Shown piece after piece: positions 23,684-32,063 of a stretch of DNA of 38,256 bases (position 1 is its first letter; each line of letters opens with the position of its first letter). Origin of the DNA: CAYVBW01 sp964449995 (GTDB taxonomy: Bacteria; Patescibacteriota; Microgenomatia; UBA1400; PJMF01); the NCBI GenBank assembly GCA_964449995.1, contig CAYVBW010000007.1, positions 1 through 38,256 of the forward strand. Direction: 5' to 3'. The position numbers were made by a program, and so were the translations under genes. The notes below the pieces were generated by a model. The model made no database searches and was not told the DNA's origin. It saw only the letters and a program-made list of their open reading frames with translations.

Positions 23684-26149
23684 ATGCCTATTGCACCAGC
23701 CTTAAGTATTATTATCCCTAGTTATAACGGAAAAAAATTACTGCAAAAGAATTTAGTCAAAGCGATTGAAGCTCTTAAAAAAGACGATGAGCTAATAGTT
23801 GTTGATGATGGAAGTAATGATGGCACCATCCACTATTTAAGTAGAAAATATAAGCTCGATTTTGCAGCTGTTTGCGGAGATAAATATGGCTCTTTTGAGT
23901 TGTACACGACCAAGTTGTCATCAAAATCCAGTTTAAAAGTGATTGTTAATCTAGAGAACTTAAGGTTTGCAGCCAGTGTTAATCGAGCGGTAGAACAAGC
24001 TAAACACGAGAATTTATTTGTGGTTAACAATGATGTTTCTTTTGAAAGAACCACACTTACAGCTTTACTTAAAAGTTTTGACGATAAAAAAATGTTTGCT
24101 GTTGGTTGTTTGGAGACAGAACCAAATCAGGGAAACATCAAAGGCGGAAAAAATAAGCTTTATTTTAAAAAAGGTTTGTTCCAGCATCAAAGATCGCCAG
24201 AATTTGAAACCGGCCCAACGGCTTGGGCCAGCGGTGGCAGCGCCATGTTTAACCGCAGCAAGTGGCTGCAATTAGGAGGATTTGATACTGATTTTTATCC
24301 AGCCTACTGGGAAGACATTGACCTTTCTTATCGAGCTAAGCAACAAGGATGGAAAGTTCATTTTAATAGTCAGGCTAAAGTAATTCATAGCCATGAATCA
24401 ACTAATAAAGCTGTCTTTACAGCAAGTCAATTACAAAATATTAGTTGGAGAAACGCCCGTCGTTTTACAAAAAAGCACGCCAATTGGAAGCAAAAAATTC
24501 ACTATTATTTATATAAACCTTATTGGAATTTACTAAAATTCAAACAAGCTTTGAAATCAAAATATTTTATTTTCTTGCTGCTGGTTTTATTATTGGCTTT
24601 TATTTTAAGATTTTATAAATTGGGAACCATACCAGCTGGAATGACCTGGGATGAGGCAGCTATTGGCTACAATGGATATTCTGTTATTACAACTCGTTAC
24701 GATGAGTGGCTGGAAAGACTACCCGTCTCTTTTAAATCTTTTGGAGATTACAAGGCTCCTTTAGCAATTTATTTAGTGGGTGTTTTTGCTGTTGTGTTTG
24801 ATTTGAATCTATTGATAGTTCGCTTGCCGTTTGCCATTGCTGGAGTTTTAGCTGTGCTAGCGATGATTAAATTAACTCAAGAGCTGTTAGAGATATTTCA
24901 AGTAAAAACAAGGCTTAATTTTTCCACACTCAGTTTAATTGCAGGGTTGATGTTAGCAGTTTCCCCGTGGCATTTGCATTTTACCAGAACTGGTTTTGAA
25001 TCAGGGCTGGCTTTGGCCTTTGTTTTATGGGGCTTTTATTTGTTGCTGCAATATCTAAAAAAAGTTCATGTCGTTAGTTTGAAAGAACAACTAAAAATAT
25101 TGTTGCCAGCGGTCATTTTATTAATAGCTTCTTTATACACTTATCATAGTACTAAGATTTTTTTGCCGATAATTTTATTAGTTGTTTTAGTAAAATTTTT
25201 TAATAAATTAAAGAACCAGCCCTATGGACTAATAATTTCTGGGGGAGTTGGATTAGCCTTTTTACAACCACTTATCAAAGACTCTTTATTTGGGCTGGGC
25301 ATGACACGGGCCGGAACCTTGATCATTGGTCAATCAAGTTCAGTCATAGATGTATTATCAATGATTTGTTATCGGCTTTGTGTACACCTTTCACCTCGAT
25401 TTTTAATTAATGGCTGGACTGATACACTCAGACACTGCCCAGGAGCATGGGGGGTTTTACTCCCTGTTACTTATCTATTTTTTACTGCTGGAACTCTTGC
25501 TTTGTTTATAAACATAATTAAGCCTCGAGGGAATTTCCAGTGGTTAAATTTTTCAGCACTTTGGATTTTAGTGGGCTTACTGCCTGCTATTTTAGGAATT
25601 GAGTACCCTCAGGCGAATCGTGCTCTTTTAGCTTTACCTGGCTTTTTATGGCTATCTTTAGCAGGTTTTAACTGGATTTTAAATCGATTTAAATTTAAAA
25701 AAAATGCTTTAAGAAATTTTTTATTCTTAATTGGTTCGGTTTATGTGATTAATGTTGCCCTGTATTTAAGATACTACTATCAAGTATTTGCTAAAAACAG
25801 CACAGAGGCTTTTAATGAGGGCTATCTTCAAGCGATGCAACTTGCTCATGATTATGAGCGGGGAGTTAATAATAAGCCTGAGGTTGATCAGATTGTTTTT
25901 TCCAATTACTATGGTCAAGCTTATATTTACGCATTATTTGTCAGAAAAACACATCCCATTTGGTATCAGGGGGGTTCGCTGATTAAGTATTTGTTTATTG
26001 ATCAAGTTACTGATTCTGATTTGGTTCGCGAGAATGCCCTGATAGTTGGTACTAATCGAGACAAAGTAACTCAAGCACAGCCAGATCACCTAATTTATGG
26101 ATCTGATGGAAGCATTAGATTTCATATTTACTACACAGGCAATAATTAA
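23684..26149 (+). CDS. fusion of a GT2 glycosyltransferase and a GT39/PMT-like GT-C membrane domain, 821 residues
   Basis: Residues 1 to about 270 form a complete GT2 domain: LSIIIPSYNG (7-16), VVDDGSNDGT (39-48), the metal-site position VNNDVSF (114-120), the acceptor-side TAWASGGSAMFNR (179-191) and YWEDIDLSYR (208-217). After a basic linker, a membrane helix (about 294-310) starts a full GT39-like domain with TWDEAAIG (321-328; Asp323-Glu324), GDYKAPLAIYL (354-364), SPWHLHFTRTGFESG and YHSTKIF, then about 10 more helices and a soluble tail. Normally these are two proteins; a single frame joins both active sites here. The GT2 part would work in the cytoplasm and the GT-C part outside. One chain could prepare and then elongate the same lipid-linked product, which is inference. 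No frameshift is needed to read it. Confidence 0.88.
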   Translation: MPIAPALSIIIPSYNGKKLLQKNLVKAIEALKKDDELIVVDDGSNDGTIHYLSRKYKLDFAAVCGDKYGSFELYTTKLSSKSSLKVIVNLENLRFAASVNRAVEQAKHENLFVVNNDVSFERTTLTALLKSFDDKKMFAVGCLETEPNQGNIKGGKNKLYFKKGLFQHQRSPEFETGPTAWASGGSAMFNRSKWLQLGGFDTDFYPAYWEDIDLSYRAKQQGWKVHFNSQAKVIHSHESTNKAVFTASQLQNISWRNARRFTKKHANWKQKIHYYLYKPYWNLLKFKQALKSKYFIFLLLVLLLAFILRFYKLGTIPAGMTWDEAAIGYNGYSVITTRYDEWLERLPVSFKSFGDYKAPLAIYLVGVFAVVFDLNLLIVRLPFAIAGVLAVLAMIKLTQELLEIFQVKTRLNFSTLSLIAGLMLAVSPWHLHFTRTGFESGLALAFVLWGFYLLLQYLKKVHVVSLKEQLKILLPAVILLIASLYTYHSTKIFLPIILLVVLVKFFNKLKNQPYGLIISGGVGLAFLQPLIKDSLFGLGMTRAGTLIIGQSSSVIDVLSMICYRLCVHLSPRFLINGWTDTLRHCPGAWGVLLPVTYLFFTAGTLALFINIIKPRGNFQWLNFSALWILVGLLPAILGIEYPQANRALLALPGFLWLSLAGFNWILNRFKFKKNALRNFLFLIGSVYVINVALYLRYYYQVFAKNSTEAFNEGYLQAMQLAHDYERGVNNKPEVDQIVFSNYYGQAYIYALFVRKTHPIWYQGGSLIKYLFIDQVTDSDLVRENALIVGTNRDKVTQAQPDHLIYGSDGSIRFHIYYTGNN

Positions 26150-26166
26150 CTGAATAAGTGATAAAA

Positions 26167-26188
26167 TTAATATAGTTTTAATATAGTT
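26167..26188 (+). repeat. tandem 11-base direct repeat ahead of argS
   Basis: TTAATATAGTT occurs twice back to back (26167-26177 and 26178-26188), ending 10 bases before the argS start at 26199. Each unit carries TATAGT, a -10-like hexamer. A spacing of 11 bases is close to one helical turn, so the copies may be paired promoter elements or operator half-sites. A chance duplication in AT-rich DNA is also possible. Confidence 0.5.
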
Positions 26189-26198
26189 AAAGTAATTT

Positions 26199-28016
26199 AT
26201 GATGGATATTGAAAGCAAAATCATTAAAGTTATTCAACAAATAGATTTACCTCAATCTATTGGCATAGAGCTTGAACATCCAGCACAAGCCGAATTTGGG
26301 GATTATGCTTGTAATATTGCATTGCAATTATTTCCAAGGCTATCTGCTCAAGAAAAAAAGGATTTGCAGGCATCGACCCCACTAGAGTTAGCTCAGGGTC
26401 TTGCCTCCCAAATTAAGGAAAAAATTTCTCAAGACTCTCAATTAAAAACATATATCACCAGCGTGACTGCAGAAAAACCTGGCTTTATAAATTTTGAGTT
26501 ATCTGATATCTTTCTCTCAGCAGTTCCTGCAATTATAGTTAAGGATTCTAATTTCGGAAAAAAAGACCTCCAACTCAATCAAACTTGGGAAATTGAACAT
26601 ACTTCACCCAATCCTAACAAAGCCATGCACTTGGGCCATTTACGCAACAATGTAACAGCCATGGCTATTTCTAATTTGTGGCAAGCATTAAATATTAAGG
26701 TTGTCAGAGATGCTGTGGACAATAATCGCGGTATTGCCATTGCTAAACTAATGTGGGGTTATTTGAAGTTTGCTCATAAAGAAAAAAAGGATATTGCAGA
26801 AATTAATTATTGGTTTGATCATCAGGATGAATGGTTAACTCCGCAAGATAAAAATATCAGGCCTGATAAATTTGTTGATGAATTATACCTAAGGGCTGCT
26901 CAGGATTTTGAGGATGATGAGCAGGTCGAGAAAAAGGTAAGACAATTAGTGATTGACTGGGAGTCTGGTGATAAGAAAACAGTAGCACTTTGGAAAAAGG
27001 TTTTGAGTTACTCTTATCAGGGACAAGAAATGACTTTAACTAGGCTAGGAAATCAGTGGGATAATGTTTACAAAGAGCATGAACATTACCAACAAGGGAA
27101 AAAACTTGTAGAGCAGGGTTTGAAAAAGGGAGTTTTTGTTGAGTTGGAAAATGGGGCCATTTTATCTAATTTGCAAGAATATGACTTGCCAGATACTATT
27201 GTTCAAAAAGCAGATGGCACTTCTCTTTACATTACCCAGGATTTGGCGCTCACCAAAATCAAAAAAGAAAAACTTAAAGCGGATAAATTGTTTTGGGTAG
27301 TTGGTCCAGAACAAACTTTAGCTCTAAGGCAAATGTTTGCCATTTGTGAGCAACTGGGAATAGCTAAAAGAGAAGATTTAACTCATATTACTTACGGTTA
27401 CATGAGCATTAAGGGTGAGGGTAAGATGAGTTCGCGTGCAGGTAATGTAGTTTATATTGATGAGTTGATTGAGGCCGTCAAACAAAAAGTTTTAGAGGTT
27501 ATGACAGATACAGAGTTTTCAGATGAGCAAAGAGATGAAGTGGCAGAACAAGTGGCTCTCGGGGCTATTAAATATAGCATTTTAAAGGTTGGGCGAATGA
27601 GTGATACAGCTTTTGATTTTGAAACAGCTTTAAGAATTGATGGCAATTCTGGTCCTTATTTGCAATATACTCAAACCAGATCGCAATCTGTTCTAAGTAA
27701 ATCAGATTTAGCGATTAAAGATATTAAAAGAGATACATTTGTCCACCAACAATTATTAACTGAAGAGAAAAACATATTACGTCATATTTACAAATTTCCT
27801 GATATAGTTGAACAAGCTGGCTTAAGCTATGAACCTAGCGTACTGGCCAATTTTCTTTATGAATTGGCTCAAAGGTTTAATAGCTTTTATAACAAACACC
27901 ACATTCTTACAGATACCCAAGAAAAAGAGTTCCGCCTACTTTTAACGGCCAGTGTGGCTCAAGTTTTAAAAACAGGCTTAGATTTGTTAGGCATTAAAAC
28001 TCCACAAAAAATGTAA
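26199..28016 (+). CDS. argS: arginyl-tRNA synthetase
   Basis: This class I synthetase charges tRNA-Arg. The 605-residue length is near the usual value. An N-terminal additional domain (about 1-100, with AEFGDYACNIALQL and KPGFINFEL) precedes the catalytic core. The core has EHTSPNPNKAMHLGHLRN, whose HLGH (144-147) is the HIGH signature, then VVRDAVDNNRGIAI, and the loop GEGKMSSRAGNVVYIDEL standing for KMSKS. The C-terminal anticodon-binding part contains LQYTQTRSQSVL and LANFLYELAQRFNSFYNKH, typical of ArgS. Two ATG codons are adjacent (26199 and 26202); I use the first. It is the only housekeeping gene among the glycan genes, with an upstream gap that holds the tandem repeat and possible promoters. 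Confidence 0.96.
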   Translation: MMDIESKIIKVIQQIDLPQSIGIELEHPAQAEFGDYACNIALQLFPRLSAQEKKDLQASTPLELAQGLASQIKEKISQDSQLKTYITSVTAEKPGFINFELSDIFLSAVPAIIVKDSNFGKKDLQLNQTWEIEHTSPNPNKAMHLGHLRNNVTAMAISNLWQALNIKVVRDAVDNNRGIAIAKLMWGYLKFAHKEKKDIAEINYWFDHQDEWLTPQDKNIRPDKFVDELYLRAAQDFEDDEQVEKKVRQLVIDWESGDKKTVALWKKVLSYSYQGQEMTLTRLGNQWDNVYKEHEHYQQGKKLVEQGLKKGVFVELENGAILSNLQEYDLPDTIVQKADGTSLYITQDLALTKIKKEKLKADKLFWVVGPEQTLALRQMFAICEQLGIAKREDLTHITYGYMSIKGEGKMSSRAGNVVYIDELIEAVKQKVLEVMTDTEFSDEQRDEVAEQVALGAIKYSILKVGRMSDTAFDFETALRIDGNSGPYLQYTQTRSQSVLSKSDLAIKDIKRDTFVHQQLLTEEKNILRHIYKFPDIVEQAGLSYEPSVLANFLYELAQRFNSFYNKHHILTDTQEKEFRLLLTASVAQVLKTGLDLLGIKTPQKM

Positions 28017-28037
28017 TTTAATAAGAACTACCCTCAT

Positions 28038-29090
28038 GTGTCAAAAAAAATAAATATTTTACTTAATACTGATCCCTTGAATAACGCTAATGCCTATCGC
28101 GGTGTGGGGATGTATACTAAGTATCTATTTGAGTATTTACAAAAGATTGATTCCTTAAAGATTGTTAAGTCCACTAGTGTTCAGGCTAAGTCTTTTAACC
28201 CTGATGTTGTTCACTTTCCTTTTTTTGATCTTTTTTTTACCACCCTGCCTGTTATTAATGCTCGTAAAACTGTTGTCACGATCCATGACGTTATTCCCTT
28301 AATATTTCCAAAACATTATCCGGCTGGAGTTAAAGGAAGCTTGGCTTTAAAACAGCAGCAAATGGCTCTTAAAACAGTGGAGGCGGTGATCACAGATTCT
28401 AAAGCGTCAAAGAAAGATATTGCTCAGCATTTAGGTTACTCACAGGAAAGAATTCATGTGATTCCTCTAGCAGGTAATCCCAATATTAAGCAAGCAAGTC
28501 AAAAAGAGATTCAAAGAGTAAGAAAAAAATATCAGCTGCCCAAAGAGTATGTTTTGTATGTTGGTGATATTAATTATAATAAAAATATCCCCCAGCTAAT
28601 TAAAGCCATTAAATATTTACCCAAACAGATTAGCTTAGTTTTAGTTGGCAAAAATTTTAAGGAACAAAACATACCGGAGTGGCAGTGGATTCAGACTCAA
28701 ATTGAGTTAAGTAACGTGTCAGACAGGGTCTGTATGATAAATAACATTCAAGCAAATGATGATTCAGAACTATCAGCTATTTATTCTGGAGCTTTTTGTT
28801 ATGTCCAGCCTTCCTTGTATGAGGGATTTGGTTTGCCTATATTGGAAGCAATGCAGGCCAAAACCCCGGTGGTGAGTTGCCAGAACTCCTCTTTGCTTGA
28901 GGTGGGGGCTGGCAATGTTGTTTATACAGATTGTAATGCAGAGTCGATAGCAGATGGGGTAAAACAAGTCGTGGCTTGGACTGATGAAAAAAGAGCAGAG
29001 GTGATTGAGCAGGCTTTAAGTTGGGCTAATACTTTTAGCTGGGATAAAACTGCTCAAGAAACATACGAGCTTTATCAATCACTACTGTAG
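28038..29090 (+). CDS. GT4 family glycosyltransferase
   Basis: The 350-residue product begins at GTG 28038, reading SKKINILLNTDPLNN. An ATG two bases upstream (28036, overlapping as ATGTG) is out of frame and ends after five codons. The protein has the N-terminal AYRGVGMYTKYL (about 19-30), VVHFPFF, TIHDVIPLIFP with a conserved His-Asp, and VITDSKASKKDI. The C-terminal donor domain has YVGDINYNKNIPQLIKA and YEGFGLPILEAMQAKTPVV, the E-x7-E motif. This fits the mannosyltransferase B-like branch of GT4. It begins 21 bases after argS and ends one base before the PIG-V-like gene. Donor is not determinable. Confidence 0.87.
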   Translation: MSKKINILLNTDPLNNANAYRGVGMYTKYLFEYLQKIDSLKIVKSTSVQAKSFNPDVVHFPFFDLFFTTLPVINARKTVVTIHDVIPLIFPKHYPAGVKGSLALKQQQMALKTVEAVITDSKASKKDIAQHLGYSQERIHVIPLAGNPNIKQASQKEIQRVRKKYQLPKEYVLYVGDINYNKNIPQLIKAIKYLPKQISLVLVGKNFKEQNIPEWQWIQTQIELSNVSDRVCMINNIQANDDSELSAIYSGAFCYVQPSLYEGFGLPILEAMQAKTPVVSCQNSSLLEVGAGNVVYTDCNAESIADGVKQVVAWTDEKRAEVIEQALSWANTFSWDKTAQETYELYQSLL

Positions 29091-29091
29091 C

Positions 29092-30273
29092 ATGAGCTTT
29101 AAAAAGATTCTGCTTAAAGTTAGTTTATTTTGGTTAACTTGGCGAGTTTTTTTATTTTTGATTGCCTTAATTGCGCCCAGTATTTTGAGCTATCAACCCA
29201 GTTTTCCTTATTCAGAAATTCTACAGCAATTTGAATTGCCAAAAATAATTTATGATTGGGCTAATTTTGACGGCGCCCATTACATAACAATTGCCCAAAA
29301 GGGTTATTTGTTTGCTGATTTAATTCAAGCCTTTTTTCCAATATTTCCATTATTGGTTAGATTTTTATTTTGGATTGGTCTTAATCCAATTTTAGGTGGT
29401 TTGGTTATTAGCAACCTTTCTTTAATTGGTGTTTTGTATTTTGGCTATCAACTTACTAAAAAATGGTTTAATACACAAACAGCAGTACAATTTTTATTAG
29501 TTTTGCTAACTTTTCCCACTTCTTTTTATTTTGGAGCTATGTACAGTGAATCTTTGTTTTTATTACTCATTTTAGCCGGTGTTTGGTACTATGAGTCTAA
29601 GAAAAACGCCATTTCAGGGCTTTTAATAGGCTTGTCATCTGGAGTAAGATTGGCTGGTTTAATGATGGTGCCTGCAATTTTCCTCGAGTGGTTAAAAAAA
29701 ATTGATTTTCAGCAGCGATCGGTTAAGAATTTTTTTGAGCAATTATCTAATATTTTTAAAATTCATTATCGGTTTTTGATTGGTTTACTAATTGGACTGA
29801 CTGCATTTGGCAGCTATGTTATTTTTTTATATTTACATTTTAATGATCCTTTATATTTTTTCAGTGTTCAATCAGCTTTTGGAGCCAGTCGCGAAACAAG
29901 AATCATTTTACTGCCACAAGTTTTTTATCGATCGATAAATATTTTACTCACAGTTCGTCCATTTGATCTCAAATACTTTTCATATGCTCAAGATTTTGTT
30001 TTATCAATAATAATGGGGATTGGTGTCATAGCAGCTGCTAGCAAAATTAAGCTGAGCTACATTATTTTTGCAGGATTGGCCTATTTGCTGCCAACCTTCA
30101 CTGGTAATCTTTCCAGCATGCCTCGTTATGTATTGATTCTTTTTCCAGTTTTTATGTGGTGGGGTAATGTTTTGGTAGAAAAACCCAAATTAAAGGCAGT
30201 TTATTATCCACTATCGGTATTACTACTTATTGTTAATACTATTTTGTTTGTACAAGGTTACTGGGTTGCCTGA
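29092..30273 (+). CDS. PIG-V/Gpi18-like GT-C mannosyltransferase
   Basis: The 393-residue protein has a first helix (about 14-34), the loop WANFDGAHYITIAQKGY (56-72) with Asp60 and His63, and AFFPIFPLL (80-88). Then come FPTSFYFGAMYSESLFLLL and SSGVRLAGLMMVPAI. These four elements are the signature of the PIG-V/Gpi18 family and its bacterial relatives, GT-C enzymes transferring a sugar, mannose in eukaryotes, from a dolichyl-type phosphate. About nine helices are visible. It differs from the GT39-like and PTPS_related-like members elsewhere in the window, so a third GT-C subfamily is present. Its stop codon TGA forms part of a possible extended -10 for the next gene. Confidence 0.85.
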   Translation: MSFKKILLKVSLFWLTWRVFLFLIALIAPSILSYQPSFPYSEILQQFELPKIIYDWANFDGAHYITIAQKGYLFADLIQAFFPIFPLLVRFLFWIGLNPILGGLVISNLSLIGVLYFGYQLTKKWFNTQTAVQFLLVLLTFPTSFYFGAMYSESLFLLLILAGVWYYESKKNAISGLLIGLSSGVRLAGLMMVPAIFLEWLKKIDFQQRSVKNFFEQLSNIFKIHYRFLIGLLIGLTAFGSYVIFLYLHFNDPLYFFSVQSAFGASRETRIILLPQVFYRSINILLTVRPFDLKYFSYAQDFVLSIIMGIGVIAAASKIKLSYIIFAGLAYLLPTFTGNLSSMPRYVLILFPVFMWWGNVLVEKPKLKAVYYPLSVLLLIVNTILFVQGYWVA

Positions 30274-30279
30274 TATAAT
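30271..30279 (+). promoter_or_regulatory. extended -10 promoter with ribosome binding site for the epimerase gene
   Basis: TGATATAAT overlaps the TGA stop of the preceding gene. It is followed by AAAGGA a few bases before the ATG at 30300, one of the few convincing Shine-Dalgarno sequences in the window. The predicted leader is about 13 to 15 bases. Confidence 0.5.
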
Positions 30280-30299
30280 TGAATTAAGAAAGGATTATT

Positions 30300-31214
30300 A
30301 TGAAAATTTTAGTCACTGGTGGTGCCGGCTTTATTGGCTCTCATGTAGCTGATTTATACATTGAAAATGGACATGAGGTAGCAATACTAGATAATTTATC
30401 AACAGGCAAAAAAGAGTTTGTTAATAAATTGGCTAAATTTTATCAGGCCGATATCACTCATAAAGCTGATGTTGAAAAAGTTATTAAAGATTTTAAGCCG
30501 GAGGTAATCAACCATCATGCAGCTCATATCAATGTGGGCAATTCAGTCAAAGATCCCCAATTTGATGCGCAGAATAATATTTTGGGTCTGCTGCATTTAA
30601 TGGAAACAGCTAAAGACTTTGGGTTAAAAAGGGTTATTTTAGCCTCAACTGGGGGAGCAATGTATGGTAACAATCCTACTCCCTCTAAAGAAGACATGAG
30701 GCCTGATCCTCTTTCACCTTATGGAGTATCAAAAAGAGCCGGAGAGCTATATTTAAATTGCTATCAAGAGCTATATGATATCCAATATGCAGCCTTACGC
30801 TATGCGAATGTTTATGGCCCTAGGCAAAATCCTCATGGTGAGTCAGGGGTGATCGCTATATTTTCTGAGATGCTTTCAAAAGGCGAAACTCCAATCATTA
30901 ATGGTGATGGTACTCATACGCGAGACTACATTTATGTTAGTGATGTGGCTCAGTCAAATTTGCTTGTGTTAAATACAGAGTTTACAGGTGTGTTAAATAT
31001 TGGAACAGGTAAAACCACCTCAACTAATGATGTTTTTGATCAAGTGGTTAAAGAGTTAGGGATTGACGCTAAAAAGAAATATGGCCCAGAAAGACCTGGT
31101 GAGCAAGAAACAAGTTGCCTAGATTATTCAAAGGCTCAAGAAGTTTTAGGTTGGCAGCCAATTGTTGATTTTAAGCAGGGAGTGAAACAAGTAGTTGAAT
31201 GGTATCGATCGTAG
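30300..31214 (+). CDS. UDP-glucose 4-epimerase-like SDR (GalE family)
   Basis: The 304-residue extended SDR has the NAD motif TGGAGFIGS (6-14), the acid end of the second strand in LDNLSTGK (30-37), HHAAHINVG, the serine/threonine site LASTGGAMYG (114-123) and catalytic YGVSK (Tyr141, Lys145). ALRYANVYGPRQ and GDGTHTRDYIYVSDVA are the substrate-side motifs of the GalE family. Shorter GalE-like proteins of this kind in bacteria and archaea act on UDP-glucose/galactose or the N-acetyl forms. There is a good ribosome binding site and an extended -10. It likely supplies a UDP-sugar to the surrounding glycosyltransferases. The exact sugar cannot be read from the sequence. Confidence 0.85.
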   Translation: MKILVTGGAGFIGSHVADLYIENGHEVAILDNLSTGKKEFVNKLAKFYQADITHKADVEKVIKDFKPEVINHHAAHINVGNSVKDPQFDAQNNILGLLHLMETAKDFGLKRVILASTGGAMYGNNPTPSKEDMRPDPLSPYGVSKRAGELYLNCYQELYDIQYAALRYANVYGPRQNPHGESGVIAIFSEMLSKGETPIINGDGTHTRDYIYVSDVAQSNLLVLNTEFTGVLNIGTGKTTSTNDVFDQVVKELGIDAKKKYGPERPGEQETSCLDYSKAQEVLGWQPIVDFKQGVKQVVEWYRS

Positions 31215-31241
31215 AAATTAATCAGCTAGATTTATTAAGAA

Positions 31242-32060
31242 ATGTCAGAAAATCCAGATTTATCATCACTGCCTAAGGTGGATAGAAAATATCTACCTAA
31301 ACAGGATCTTGAGAGATCATCTCACAACTTAGATCCTATTCTTGAAAGAAAACCGTTGACTGAGCAAGTGGAAGAGATTTTAGATAGCTTAGAGCCCTGG
31401 TTTAAAGATCGGCTTAATAAAATACCTCAGGGTAAAGTTGAGTTTAGAGCCCTTCTGCAAGTGGCTTTGCTAGAAAATTCTGAATCAGACGTGCTGATGT
31501 TTTTATACGCCACCTTACAAACAGAGTTAAGTGCCATGAAAGCTTTGGATGAAAATAATTTATTACCGATTAAGGCCAGTCTACACCTAATAAAGGAAAA
31601 AGATATCTTTAAAGGCAGGCTTTCTTATCGTATTTATTTTCCCTACATTCACCAAGCACAAAAAGAATTATTTATGCAGTTAGCCCAGATTCCTGAGGAT
31701 GAAGAAATGAACCCGACAGCACTGGCCGAAGTGGTGGTTGATAACTTGATTAATAACTTATTTTTAGCGAGCATTGATCAGGAAAAAAAAGATAGATTAA
31801 AAAAATTTTTAATTGATTGGCTGGGAAATTTTAATTTGTCGCGAGAAACAGCCAAAGATTTAGGGTTGTTTTTATATGAACTAACTACGCTTGAAACTCT
31901 AGTACGACAAAACAGAGCCCCAGATTTACAGAACCAGAAAGCGGCATATGCTTTTGTGAGTGAGTTAACAGGCATTATTGATCATCTGAGGATTAAATTA
32001 GATCCCTTTTTTCCAGTTATTAAAGATTATTTAGAGCGTTACTATCATCAATTTGATTAA
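31242..32060 (+). CDS. hypothetical soluble alpha-helical protein, 272 residues
   Basis: No family is recognised. There is no signal peptide or membrane helix. After a polar, lysine-rich N-terminus of about 45 residues, the protein appears mainly alpha-helical and acidic, with segments such as VEFRALLQVALLENS, FMQLAQIPEDEEMNP and KKFLIDWLGNFNLS. It has no cysteine and no visible catalytic motif. It lies 27 bases after the GalE-like gene and three bases before the UDP-glucuronate-epimerase-like gene, so it is almost certainly expressed with them. Position suggests a regulatory, scaffold or structural role, but none is shown. The unrelated-looking helical protein at 33050 also lies next to the second epimerase. 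Confidence 0.65.
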   Translation: MSENPDLSSLPKVDRKYLPKQDLERSSHNLDPILERKPLTEQVEEILDSLEPWFKDRLNKIPQGKVEFRALLQVALLENSESDVLMFLYATLQTELSAMKALDENNLLPIKASLHLIKEKDIFKGRLSYRIYFPYIHQAQKELFMQLAQIPEDEEMNPTALAEVVVDNLINNLFLASIDQEKKDRLKKFLIDWLGNFNLSRETAKDLGLFLYELTTLETLVRQNRAPDLQNQKAAYAFVSELTGIIDHLRIKLDPFFPVIKDYLERYYHQFD

Positions 32061-32063
32061 AAA

